Part shown: positions 9,036-17,412 of the stretch, piece by piece
Layout: every line of letters begins with the position of its first letter
Position numbering within the stretch: the stretch's first letter is position 1
DNA from: Noviherbaspirillum aerium
GTDB taxonomy: Bacteria; Pseudomonadota; Gammaproteobacteria; Burkholderiales; Burkholderiaceae_D
DNA length: 64,000 nt
NCBI RefSeq assembly: GCF_008929045.1
Contig: NZ_VFAH01000026.1
Span: 1 to 64,000 of the forward strand
Direction of reading: 5' to 3'
The notes under the pieces: generated by a model
What the model was told of the DNA's origin: nothing
Database searches by the model: none
What the model saw: the letters and a program-made list of their open reading frames with translations, nothing else
Position numbers and translations under genes: made by a program

Positions 9036-10193
9036 ATGAGCACTTATTCCTTCCCATGGATGACCCCGGACCTGGAACTGTTTCGGGACAATATCCGCCG
9101 CTTCTTCGACAGCGAAGTCATCCCGCATGAAGACAAGTGGCGCGCGCAGCACCATCCCGACCGCGCCATCTGGCGCAAGGCAGGCGAGATCGGCATGCTG
9201 TGCGCCAGCATTCCCGAGCAATACGGCGGCGGCGGCGGCGACTTCCTGCACGAGGCCGTCATCTGCATCGAGCAGAACCGCGCGCTGTCCAACAGCTTCA
9301 GCCTGAACGTGCACAGCGGCATCCTCGCCCACTACATCCTGCGCTACGGCACCGAAGAGCAGAAGCAGCGCTGGCTGCCGAAGATGGCCAGCGGCGAGAT
9401 GGTCGGCGCGATCGCGATGACCGAACCGTCGGCAGGCTCGGACCTGCAGAGCATCAAGACCACCGCGGTGCGCGACGGCGGCGAATATGTGATCAACGGC
9501 GGCAAGACCTTCATTACCAACGGCTATCATGCGGACCTGGTCTGCGTCGCCGTCAAGACCGACCCGCAGGGCAAGGGACGCGGCGTATCGCTGCTGATGC
9601 TGGAAACCAGGGACCTCAAGGGCTTCCGCCGCGGACGTTTCCTGGAAAAGATCGGCCAGCGCGGGCAGGACACGGTCGAGCTCTTCTTCGATGACGTCCG
9701 CGTGCCGGCGGAAAACCTGCTCGGCCAGGAAGAGGGCCGGGGCTTCGCGCAGCTCATGGAGCAGCTGCCGCAGGAGCGCCTGCTGATCGCCATCGGCGCG
9801 GTCGCGGTGATGCAGCGCGCGGTACAGGAAACCACCGATTACGTGCGCCAGCGCGAAGCCTTCGGCAAGCCCCTGATCGCCATGCAGAACACCCGCTTCA
9901 AGCTGGCCGAATGCAAGACCACCGCCACCATCGCCCAGACCTTCGTCGACCAGTGCGTGGTGCAGCTGATGGCCGGCAGGCTCGACGTGCAGACCGCGGC
10001 GATGGCGAAATGGTGGACCACGCAGATGAACTGCCAGGTGATCGACGAATGCCTGCAGCTGCACGGCGGCTACGGCTACATGCTCGAATACCCGATCGCG
10101 CGCATGTATGCCGACTCGCGCGTGGGCAAGATCTATGGCGGCTCCAACGAAATCATGAAGGAAGTGATCGCCCGCGCGATCGAGCGCGAATAG
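9036..10193 (+). CDS. Acyl-CoA dehydrogenase, long-chain/isovaleryl type
   Basis: The product has 385 residues with the acyl-CoA dehydrogenase signatures AMTEPSAGSDLQSIKTTA and YGYMLEYPIARMYAD. The position of the catalytic Glu of medium/short-chain enzymes is Gly (KIYGGSNEIMKE). A Glu is instead present at residue 247 in QLPQERLLIA, as in long-chain and isovaleryl-CoA dehydrogenases. This suggests a branched or bulky acyl-CoA substrate. FAD-linked, with electrons passed to ETF. It lies between the SDR and a ligase in the same operon. Confidence 0.92.
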   Translation: MSTYSFPWMTPDLELFRDNIRRFFDSEVIPHEDKWRAQHHPDRAIWRKAGEIGMLCASIPEQYGGGGGDFLHEAVICIEQNRALSNSFSLNVHSGILAHYILRYGTEEQKQRWLPKMASGEMVGAIAMTEPSAGSDLQSIKTTAVRDGGEYVINGGKTFITNGYHADLVCVAVKTDPQGKGRGVSLLMLETRDLKGFRRGRFLEKIGQRGQDTVELFFDDVRVPAENLLGQEEGRGFAQLMEQLPQERLLIAIGAVAVMQRAVQETTDYVRQREAFGKPLIAMQNTRFKLAECKTTATIAQTFVDQCVVQLMAGRLDVQTAAMAKWWTTQMNCQVIDECLQLHGGYGYMLEYPIARMYADSRVGKIYGGSNEIMKEVIARAIERE

Positions 10194-10277
10194 CAGGCTT
10201 GCCGCGACATGCCGGCGGCAGGATGGCATGGCAGTACCGCAAGCCGACGAAAAATACTGGCAACAGGAGACTTCAAC

Positions 10278-11957
10278 GTGTCGACGCTGCATTACCGGTT
10301 TTGGCCGAAAGGCTTTCCAAGAACGCTGCAGGTGCCGGAGACGAGCCTGTACTACAACCTCGAAGCGGCCGCCCGCAGGTATCCGGACAAGCCCGCCATC
10401 GTGTTTTACGACACCATCGTCACCTACGCCGAACTGAAACGGGAAACCGATGCGCTGGCGGGCTTCCTGCAGCAGCGCTTCGGCATCCGCAAGGGCGACC
10501 GGGTTCTGCTGATGAGCCAGAACTGCCCGCAGTTCGTCATTGCCTATTACGCGATCCTGCGCGCCGACGCCGTCGTCGTTCCGGTCAACGCCATGAGCAC
10601 CGCCCGCGAGCTGGAACATTATGTGTCCGACTCAGGGGCGAGGGCCGCCATCGTCGGCCAGGAACTTTACAAGTCGGTCGCGCCCTGCATGCATGGTCAA
10701 GGCCTGCGCCATGTGCTCCTGCACCGCTATGCCGATTACCTGAGGGAAAAGACCGACATGTCCATCCCTGACGTGCTGCAGCAGCCCGAGCTCGTGGTCG
10801 ACGCCAAAGACGAAGGCGTGGCACGCTGGAACGACGCGCTGGCCGCCGCCTGCGTGCCGGGGCCGCACCTCGCCGGCAAGGAGGATGTCTGCCTGCTGCC
10901 CTATACCTCGGGCACCACCGGCCTGCCCAAGGGCTGCGTGCACACCCATGGCAGCGTGATGGCGGTGATTGCCTTCACCCAGGTCTGGCGGCAGCTGTTT
11001 CCGGCGTCGGTCTTTGTCAGCGTTGCCCCCGCCTTTCACCTGCTGGGCATGCAGAACGGCATGAACCTGCCGATCCTGCTTGGCGCAACCGCGCTCCTGC
11101 TCACGCGCTGGGACCGCGACAATGCCGCTTCGCTGATCAGCCGCTACGGCGGCACCGTGTGGGCGGCGCCGCCGGCGATGCTGCTGGATTTCTTCGCCAA
11201 TCCCGACATCGACCGCTACGACCTGTCGAGTCTCTCCCTGATCACCGGCGGCGGCGCGGCGATGCCGGAAGCGGTCGCCACGCTGCTGCGGGAAAAGTTC
11301 GGCCTCGAATACATCGAAGGCTACGGCATGACGGAAACCGCGTCGGGCACGCATACCAATCCGCTCTGGCGGCCCAAGCGGCAATGCCTCGGCATGCCGC
11401 TGTTCGGCGTCGATTCCCGGGTGATCGATCCGGCGACGCTGGAAGAATTGCCGCCGGGACAGGTGGGCGAAATCATCACCCACGGACCGCAGGTAATGAA
11501 GGGCTACTGGAACAACGCGCAGGCCGATGCGCAGGTGTTCGTGGAGCTGGACGGCAAGCGCTTCATCCGCACCGGGGACCTCGGCTATGTGGATGAGGAA
11601 GGCTATTTCTTCATGTGCGACCGCCTCAAGCGCATGATCAATGTGTCCGGCTACAAGGTGTGGCCGGCGGAAGTCGAGAACATGATGTATTCCCATCCCT
11701 CGGTGCATGAAGCCTGCATTATCGGCACGCAGGACGAGCGGCGCGGCGAGACGGTCAAGGCTTTCCTGGTGATCAAGCCGGAAAGCCGCGGCAGCGTCAG
11801 GGAAGACGACATCATCAGCTGGTGCCGCGAGCAGATGGCGGCGTACAAGGTGCCGCGCACCATCGAATTCGTCGACAGCCTGCCCAAGTCCAGCACCGGA
11901 AAGATCCTCTGGCGCGAGCTGCAGGAGCGCGAACGCCAGGAAAGCAGGGCGCATTAG
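10278..11957 (+). CDS. Long-chain-type acyl-CoA synthetase (AMP-forming)
   Basis: The product has 559 residues from GTG 10278, chosen for CAGGAGACTTCAAC just upstream; the frame opens at 10209. It has the AMP-binding motif LLPYTSGTTGLPKGCVHTHG near residue 205, the adenylate motif EGYGMTETASGTH near 350, the hinge RTGDLGYVDEEGYFFMCDRL and the catalytic-lysine tail LPKSSTGKILWRELQ. It would activate the free acid consumed by the surrounding beta-oxidation genes. The next gene is a Bug-type substrate-binding protein, coupling uptake to activation. Confidence 0.92.
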   Translation: MSTLHYRFWPKGFPRTLQVPETSLYYNLEAAARRYPDKPAIVFYDTIVTYAELKRETDALAGFLQQRFGIRKGDRVLLMSQNCPQFVIAYYAILRADAVVVPVNAMSTARELEHYVSDSGARAAIVGQELYKSVAPCMHGQGLRHVLLHRYADYLREKTDMSIPDVLQQPELVVDAKDEGVARWNDALAAACVPGPHLAGKEDVCLLPYTSGTTGLPKGCVHTHGSVMAVIAFTQVWRQLFPASVFVSVAPAFHLLGMQNGMNLPILLGATALLLTRWDRDNAASLISRYGGTVWAAPPAMLLDFFANPDIDRYDLSSLSLITGGGAAMPEAVATLLREKFGLEYIEGYGMTETASGTHTNPLWRPKRQCLGMPLFGVDSRVIDPATLEELPPGQVGEIITHGPQVMKGYWNNAQADAQVFVELDGKRFIRTGDLGYVDEEGYFFMCDRLKRMINVSGYKVWPAEVENMMYSHPSVHEACIIGTQDERRGETVKAFLVIKPESRGSVREDDIISWCREQMAAYKVPRTIEFVDSLPKSSTGKILWRELQERERQESRAH

Positions 11958-12104
11958 TTCCAGCCAAAGCGGTGCTTCCGCAAATGCAAATTGTGACGCG
12001 CGCGCAGATGGACGATAGTGAAGACACGGTGAAAGCAGCGAAAGGCGGAATCGAAAATACCGCGCCTGCCCGCTCTGAAAACGACAAACCACATGGAGAC
12101 AGCT

Positions 12105-13094
12105 ATGGAATTGAGTAAAGGCATGCGTGCAGGAATCGGCTTGCTGGTCAGCGCGCTCACGCTCTCGCTTGGCGCGGCGCATGCGCAGGATGCGAAAAAC
12201 TATCCGGACAAGACCATCAAGGTCGTCGTGCCCTATCCGGCCGGCGGCGCCACCGATACGCTCGGCAGGATGACCGCCAACCGCCTCGAGGGCGCATGGA
12301 AGCAAACCGTGATCGTCGACAACAGGCCCGGCGCCAGCGGCAACATCGGCAGCGACATGGTGGCCAAGGCGGCGCCGGACGGCCATACGGTGCTGGTCGG
12401 CATCACGGCCATGATCCAGGCGCCCTTCCTGTACGCGAAGATGCCCTTCGATCCCTTCAAGGCATTCCAGCCGGTTGCGCTGCTGGCGCGCTCGGCCGAC
12501 CTGTTTGTCGTGCCGGCTTCCAACCCGGCCAATAACCTCAAGGAATTCCTGGCGCTGGTCAAGGCCAGCCCCGGCAAGTACAACTATGGTTCCTATGGCA
12601 ACGCGACCTCCTCGCATATCCACGGCGAGATGCTCAAGGCGCAGACCGGCGCCGACCTGATGCACGTGCCTTACAAGGGCGCGGCGCCGCTGGTCGCGGA
12701 TCTGCTGGGCGGACAGGTGACGTCCGCTTTCGTCGATGTCGCATCGATACGCGGCCATCTCGGCTCCGGCAAGGTGAAGGTGCTGGCGGTGACCGGCGCC
12801 CAGCGCTTCAAGATCCTGCCCGACGTGCCGACGATGACGGAACTCGGATACAAGTCCTTCGAGCCCTACGGCTGGTTCGGGGTGTTCGTGCCGGCGGCGA
12901 CGCCGAAGGAAGTCGTCAACAAGCTGTCGGAGGAAATCTCGAAAATGGTGCGCAGCCCGGAAGGCAGCGCCAAGATCGAGGCGCTCGGCCTGCAGGCGGG
13001 CGGCGAGAAGGCGGAGGAATTCACCCGCATCATGAAGACCGACTCGGAGATCTGGGGCAGCGTGATCAGGGAAGCGAAGATCGCCATCGAGTAG
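12105..13094 (+). CDS. Bug-family periplasmic substrate-binding protein (tripartite tricarboxylate transporter type)
   Basis: The product has 329 residues from ATG 12105, preceded by GGAGACAGCT; ATG 12093 is upstream but has no ribosome site. It has a Sec signal peptide ending near AAHAQD. Mature-domain motifs are VVVPYPAGGATDTLGRM, KAAPDGHT, VPYKGAAPLVADLLGGQV and LPDVPTMTELGY. Bug proteins bind carboxylates and deliver them to TctAB-type membrane proteins, none of which are encoded here. Probably carries the substrate of the surrounding acyl-CoA pathway. Confidence 0.93.
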   Translation: MELSKGMRAGIGLLVSALTLSLGAAHAQDAKNYPDKTIKVVVPYPAGGATDTLGRMTANRLEGAWKQTVIVDNRPGASGNIGSDMVAKAAPDGHTVLVGITAMIQAPFLYAKMPFDPFKAFQPVALLARSADLFVVPASNPANNLKEFLALVKASPGKYNYGSYGNATSSHIHGEMLKAQTGADLMHVPYKGAAPLVADLLGGQVTSAFVDVASIRGHLGSGKVKVLAVTGAQRFKILPDVPTMTELGYKSFEPYGWFGVFVPAATPKEVVNKLSEEISKMVRSPEGSAKIEALGLQAGGEKAEEFTRIMKTDSEIWGSVIREAKIAIE

Positions 13095-13152
13095 GCGCGG
13101 ACCATCGGGTAACTTCATGACAGGCAACGAGAGCAGAACAGGAGCAGGCTTG

Positions 13153-13986
13153 ATGCAGGACATTCTGGATTTCAAGGGGCGCGCGGTCTTCGTGGCCGGA
13201 GGCAGCAGCGGAATCAATCTCGGCATCGCGGATGCATTTGCCGCCCGCGGCGCGCGGGTGGCCGTCATGAGCCGCTCGCAGGACCGGGTCGATGCCGCGG
13301 TGGCCCACCTCGGGCGGCATGGCGGCATTGCCTGCGGATTCGCCGGCGACGTGCGCAATCCCGCCGCCGTGGCCGAGGCATTGCAGTCGGCGCATGCCCA
13401 GCTGGGCGATTTCGATGTGCTGGTGTCGGGCGCGGCCGGCAATTTCGTCTCGCCCGCGCTCGATATGTCGCCCAACGGCTTCAAGACGGTGGTCGACATC
13501 GACCTGCTCGGCACCTTCAACGTCTTGCGCCAGGCCCACCAGTTCCTGCGCAAGCCCGGCGCGTCGGTGATCAGCATCTCGGCGCCGCAGTCCTTCAATC
13601 CCACCATCTTCCAGGCGCATGTGTGCGCTGCCAAGGCCGGCGTCGACATGCTGACCCGCGTGCTGGCGATGGAATGGGGCGGCGACGGCATCCGCGTCAA
13701 TTCCATCGTGCCGGGGCCGATCGGCGACACCGAGGGCATCCGCCGCCTCGCGCCCACCGAGGAGACCCGCAGGGCGATGGAGGCGACGATACCGCTGGGA
13801 AGAATGGGCACGCGCCAGGAAGTCGCGGACATGGCGATGGTGCTGTCTTCGCCGCTGGCCAGCTTCGTCACCGGCGCGGTCATTCCCGTCGACGGCGGCA
13901 GCTCGCTGCTCGGCGGCAGGGACTATCGCGAAACCTACAAGGCAAGCGCAGGCGCTGCCGCGCAACATTCATCACGGTCATCCTGA
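13153..13986 (+). CDS. SDR-family 2,4-dienoyl-CoA reductase-like protein lacking the classical Tyr
   Basis: The product has 277 residues from ATG 13153, which follows AGGAGCAGGCTTG. The cofactor loop is AGGSSGINLGIA. The catalytic stretch reads AHVCAAKAGVDMLTRVLAME: the Lys of YxxxK is kept but the Tyr position is Val. This is the pattern of NADPH-dependent 2,4-dienoyl-CoA reductases (DECR), which also share the downstream segment VNSIVPGPIGDTEG. It would remove double bonds from unsaturated acyl-CoA. Operon position between Bug receptor and DUF35 gene. Confidence 0.85.
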   Translation: MQDILDFKGRAVFVAGGSSGINLGIADAFAARGARVAVMSRSQDRVDAAVAHLGRHGGIACGFAGDVRNPAAVAEALQSAHAQLGDFDVLVSGAAGNFVSPALDMSPNGFKTVVDIDLLGTFNVLRQAHQFLRKPGASVISISAPQSFNPTIFQAHVCAAKAGVDMLTRVLAMEWGGDGIRVNSIVPGPIGDTEGIRRLAPTEETRRAMEATIPLGRMGTRQEVADMAMVLSSPLASFVTGAVIPVDGGSSLLGGRDYRETYKASAGAAAQHSSRSS

Positions 13987-14007
13987 CCGGCGGAAGCAGG
14001 AGCAAAC

Positions 14008-14418
14008 ATGGAAAGCCATGACAGCATGCAGAACATAGAGGAGGGCGGCGTCGAAGCCGCATATCAGAAGCGGCTCGACGACGGGCGCTTCATGATCCAG
14101 CGCTGCGGCGGATGCCGGCAGCATGTCTTTTTCCCGCGCGAACTCTGCCCGCATTGCGGCGCGATGTCGCTGCAGTGGGTCGAACCCGCCGGCACCGGTA
14201 CCGTGTACGCGGTCACGACCGTGCGCCGCAAGCCGGATGCCGGCGGCGACTATAACGTGTCGCTGGTCGACCTGGACGAAGGCGTGCGCATGATGAGCCG
14301 CGTCGAAGGCGGCGCCGCAGTCACCATAGGCGACAGGGTGCGCGCACGCGTGCTGGTCAAGGAAGGAAAGGGCCTGGTAGTGTTTGATCCGATGGCAGGC
14401 GAGGGAGGAAGACCATGA
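14008..14418 (+). CDS. DUF35/OB-fold zinc-ribbon protein, partner of thiolase-like protein
   Basis: The product has 136 residues. The N-terminal rubredoxin-like zinc ribbon has CGGC and CPHC pairs at about residues 33-51. An OB-fold with GTGTVYAVTTVRRKP and RVRARVLVKEGKGLVVFDP follows. DUF35 proteins act as essential partners of thiolase-superfamily enzymes, for example ChsH2 with the aldolase Ltp2 in steroid side-chain degradation. The stop overlaps the start of the thiolase-like gene (ATGA at 14415), which implies a coupled complex. Confidence 0.9.
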   Translation: MESHDSMQNIEEGGVEAAYQKRLDDGRFMIQRCGGCRQHVFFPRELCPHCGAMSLQWVEPAGTGTVYAVTTVRRKPDAGGDYNVSLVDLDEGVRMMSRVEGGAAVTIGDRVRARVLVKEGKGLVVFDPMAGEGGRP

Positions 14419-15593
14419 GCGCATCATTGCGGGAACTGCGCGGCGCGGCCGCGATCGCCGGCGTCGCCACCTTCGGCTGCGGCGAGGCGAAGGGCTTCAC
14501 CGACATGGAACTGCTGGCGCGCGCCGCCCATGCGGCGGTGGCCGACGCCGGGCTGAAGATGAGCGACATCGACGGCATCTGCACCGCCAGCGCCAGCGCC
14601 ACCATGTGGGCGATGCCGGTGATCGAGTATCTCGGCATCCGCCCGACCTATATCGACAGCACCATGCTGGGCGGATCGAGCTTCGTCGCGCACCTCCTGC
14701 CGGCGATCCATGCATTGCAGTCGGGCCAGTGCAATGCGGTTCTGGTCTGCTACGGCAGCGCCCAGCGCAGCGCCACCTTCGGCCGCAAGGAAGTGGTGGC
14801 CAGCCGCCGCTTCCTCGATCCGCAGCCCTATGAAATGCCCTATGAACCGATGCTGCCGCTGTCGGCTTATGCACTGGTGGCTTCGCGCTACCTGCATGAA
14901 TTCGGCGCCTCGCGCCGCCATCTCGCCGAGGTGGCGGTGGCGGCGCGCGCCTGGGCGCGGTTGAACCCGGAAGCCTTCATGCGCGATCCGCTGACGATAG
15001 AGCAGGTGCTCGACGCGCGCATGGTGTCGGACCCGCTGTCGGTGCGCGACTGCTGCATGGTCAGCGACGGCGCCGGCGCCTATGTGCTGGTGCGCGCCGA
15101 CCGTGCAAGGGACCTGCCGAAAGAACCGGTGTATGTGCTGGGCAACGGCACGGCGGTATGGAACCGCCAGGTGTCGTCCATGCAGAACCTGACCGTCACC
15201 GCGGCGACCCAGTCCGGCAAGGCGGCCTACGACATGGCGGGCCTGAGCGCGAAGGATGTGGACGTGGTCGAGCTGTACGATGCCTTCACCATCAACACGC
15301 TGCTGTTCCTGGAAGACCTCGGCTTCTGCGGCAAGGGCGAGGCGGCGGCCTTCGTCGAGAACGGCGGCATCGCGCCGGGCGGGCGTCTGCCGGTCAATAC
15401 CAACGGCGGCGGCTTGTCCTGCGTTCATCCCGGCATGTATGGCGTGTTCACCATCGTCGAATCGGTGCGCCAGCTGCGCGGCGAATGCGGCGAGCGCCAG
15501 GTGCGGGATGCGAAGATCGCGCTGGCGCACGGCAACGGCGGCACGCTGTCGAGCCAGGCGACCGCCATCCTCGGCACCCGGGAAACGCTTTGA
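14415..15593 (+). CDS. Thiolase-superfamily protein without catalytic Cys (Ltp2-like aldolase candidate)
   Basis: The product has 392 residues of thiolase fold. Where the paralogue at 5984 has NNNCSSGSS, this protein reads DSTMLGGSS, so the nucleophilic Cys is Met. The HPGMYG segment keeps a His, and VVELYDAFTINTLLFLEDLG and AHGNGGTLSSQA match the SCP-x-like group. Loss of Cys and translational coupling to a DUF35 gene resemble Ltp2, a retro-aldolase releasing a C3 unit from a steroid side chain. It may therefore cleave a 3-hydroxyacyl-CoA of a branched acid rather than act as a thiolase. Specificity is unknown. Confidence 0.85.
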   Translation: MSASLRELRGAAAIAGVATFGCGEAKGFTDMELLARAAHAAVADAGLKMSDIDGICTASASATMWAMPVIEYLGIRPTYIDSTMLGGSSFVAHLLPAIHALQSGQCNAVLVCYGSAQRSATFGRKEVVASRRFLDPQPYEMPYEPMLPLSAYALVASRYLHEFGASRRHLAEVAVAARAWARLNPEAFMRDPLTIEQVLDARMVSDPLSVRDCCMVSDGAGAYVLVRADRARDLPKEPVYVLGNGTAVWNRQVSSMQNLTVTAATQSGKAAYDMAGLSAKDVDVVELYDAFTINTLLFLEDLGFCGKGEAAAFVENGGIAPGGRLPVNTNGGGLSCVHPGMYGVFTIVESVRQLRGECGERQVRDAKIALAHGNGGTLSSQATAILGTRETL

Positions 15594-15632
15594 TTCATTT
15601 TGGAACGACACAGTTACAGGGAAGGTAAGACC

Positions 15633-16784
15633 ATGATCCGCGACCAGGAAACCATGAACACGCTGCTCTCCAGCGTCAGCCGCTTCGTCCGCGAAAGGCT
15701 GGTGCCCGCCGAAGAGATCGTCGCCGAGACGGACGAGATTCCGGAAGACATCGTGCGCGACATGAAGGAGATCGGCCTGTTCGGCCTGACGATCCCCGAA
15801 AACTATGGCGGCCTCGGGCTGACCATGGAGGAGGAAAGCCTGGTGATGTTCGAGATGGGCAAGACCTCGCCCGCCTTCCGTTCGCTGTTCGGCACCACGG
15901 TCGGCATCGGTTCGCAGGGCATCCTGATGGACGGCAGCTCGGAGCAGAAGGAAAAATACCTGCCGCGCCTGGCGACCGGCGAAATCATTGCCTCCTTCGC
16001 ACTGACCGAACCGGAAGCCGGCTCGGACGCCGCCTCGCTGCGCACCACCGCCGTGCGCGATGGCGACCATTATGTGGTCAACGGCACCAAGCGCTACATC
16101 ACCAATGCGCCGCATGCCGGCATCTTCACGCTGATGGCGCGCACCAATCCGCAGGACAAGGGCGCCGGCGGCGTATCGGCCTTCATCGTCGAAGCCGATA
16201 CGCCTGGCATCACCATCGGCAAGTACGACAAGAAGATGGGGCATCGCGGCGCGCACACCGCCGACGTGATCTTCGAGAACTGCCGGGTGCCGGCCGCGAA
16301 CATCATCGGCGGCGTGGAAGGCAAGGGATTCAAGACGGCGATGAAGGTGCTGGAAAAGGGCCGCATCCACATTGCCGCGATCGCCGTCGGCGTGGCCGAG
16401 CGCATGCTCGACGACGCGCTGAAATACGCGGTGGACCGCAAGCAGTTCAACCAGCGCATCGCCGATTTCCAGCTGGTGCAGGCGATGCTGGCCGACAGCA
16501 AGGCGGAAGTGTATGCGGCCAAGTGCATGGTGATCGATGCCGCCCAGCGCCGCGACCGCGGCGAGAACGTGAGCACCGAGGCATCCTGCTGCAAGATGTT
16601 CGCCACCGAAATGTGCGGCCGGGTCGCCGACCGGGCGGTGCAGATCTTCGGCGGCGCCGGCTACATGTCGGAGTACGGCATCGAGCGCTTCTACCGCGAC
16701 GTGAGGCTGTTCCGCATCTACGAGGGTTCGACCCAGATCCAGCAGATCGTCATCGCGCGCAACATGATCAAGGAATGCGGCTGA
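15633..16784 (+). CDS. Acyl-CoA dehydrogenase, short/medium-chain type
   Basis: The product has 383 residues from ATG 15633, preceded by AGGGAAGGTAAG. It has the signature ALTEPEAGSDAASLRTTAVR and the C-terminal catalytic Glu at residue 364 in IYEGSTQIQQIVIARNM, as in MCAD/SCAD. It is thus a different subclass from the acyl-CoA dehydrogenases at 9036 and 21934, so the operon contains at least two alpha,beta-desaturation specificities. The stop codon overlaps the start of the thioesterase gene (TGATG). Confidence 0.92.
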   Translation: MIRDQETMNTLLSSVSRFVRERLVPAEEIVAETDEIPEDIVRDMKEIGLFGLTIPENYGGLGLTMEEESLVMFEMGKTSPAFRSLFGTTVGIGSQGILMDGSSEQKEKYLPRLATGEIIASFALTEPEAGSDAASLRTTAVRDGDHYVVNGTKRYITNAPHAGIFTLMARTNPQDKGAGGVSAFIVEADTPGITIGKYDKKMGHRGAHTADVIFENCRVPAANIIGGVEGKGFKTAMKVLEKGRIHIAAIAVGVAERMLDDALKYAVDRKQFNQRIADFQLVQAMLADSKAEVYAAKCMVIDAAQRRDRGENVSTEASCCKMFATEMCGRVADRAVQIFGGAGYMSEYGIERFYRDVRLFRIYEGSTQIQQIVIARNMIKECG

Positions 16785-17269
16785 TGCCGGTGTCTCATGT
16801 GGGTGACGCCCATGACGTCCGTGACGCCCATGACGCCCATGACGCCCATGACGTCCGTGACGAGCGCGACGACGAGGCCGCGCCGTTTTATCCGCTCGAT
16901 AATCCGGCGCTGGAAAGCATGGGCGTGCGCATCACCATGTGGTCGGAAGACAGGGTCGAACTGGCCCTGCCCGTGGGACCGACGATGCTCAACCGCAGCG
17001 GCGTGGTGCATGGCGGCACGCTGTGCGCGCTGCTCGATGCGGCGACGGGATATTCCGGCCTGTATTCCGCCGACGCGGGCGTCAAGCTGCATGCGGTGAC
17101 GCTGTCCCTGACGACGAATTTTCTTGCCAATGGCGTGGGGAGCATGCTGACCGCCGTCGGCGTGGTCGAGCGGCGCGGCAAGTCGATTTTCTTTTCCCGC
17201 GGCGAGGTGTGGCTGGATGGAGAGCTGCTGGTGGCGACGGGGGTAGCTACGATGAAGTATCTCAAGTAA
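16784..17269 (+). CDS. PaaI-type hotdog thioesterase with repetitive Asp-Ala-His N-terminus
   Basis: The product has 161 residues from ATG 16784, which overlaps the previous stop. The hotdog core begins near residue 40; it has the active-site motif GVVHGGTLCALLDAATGY and the strand LTTNFLANGVGSMLTAVGVV. It would hydrolyse stalled or dead-end acyl-CoA. Residues 7-25 are a low-complexity run of DAH/DVR triplets encoded by a 9-bp tandem repeat (about 16804-16862). This may be dispensable; an internal Met near residue 46 would remove part of the core and is unlikely. Last gene of the operon. Confidence 0.82.
   Translation: MPVSHVGDAHDVRDAHDAHDAHDVRDERDDEAAPFYPLDNPALESMGVRITMWSEDRVELALPVGPTMLNRSGVVHGGTLCALLDAATGYSGLYSADAGVKLHAVTLSLTTNFLANGVGSMLTAVGVVERRGKSIFFSRGEVWLDGELLVATGVATMKYLK
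16804..16862 (+). repeat. 9-bp in-frame tandem repeat (GACGCCCAT / GACGTCCGT)
   Basis: About six tandem 9-bp units of GACGCCCAT or its variant GACGTCCGT lie within the 5' end of the thioesterase gene. The unit is a multiple of three, so copy-number change would lengthen or shorten an Asp-Ala-His repeat without frameshift. Confidence 0.85.
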
Positions 17270-17412
17270 GAGGCAATGCGGGGAGGGGGAGGGGCCGGAT
17301 GCAGTTTGCTAGGAGCGTCCATCAACTTGCCGCTTGCAGCGTTGCAACGCCTTGCCGTACCTCCGTACTGTCTTCGCCGGCGCGCCTTGCCATCGTCATG
17401 TGACCGGCGCTC

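Noticed and set aside
8082-10619. 845-codon open frame on the - strand
   Set aside because: It mirrors the SDR, dehydrogenase and ligase genes on the + strand, is rich in His/Arg/Gly and has no family motif; it is a GC-bias shadow frame.
10632-13883. 1083-codon open frame on the - strand
   Set aside because: It covers the ligase, Bug receptor and SDR genes on the + strand, which carry clear family motifs; it is a shadow frame.
14424-16370. 648-codon open frame on the - strand
   Set aside because: Antisense to the thiolase-like and dehydrogenase genes, with shadow-type composition.
17339-17350. GCGTTGCAACGC palindrome between convergent genes
   Set aside because: Short, without T tract or further structure; chance occurrence is plausible in this GC content.
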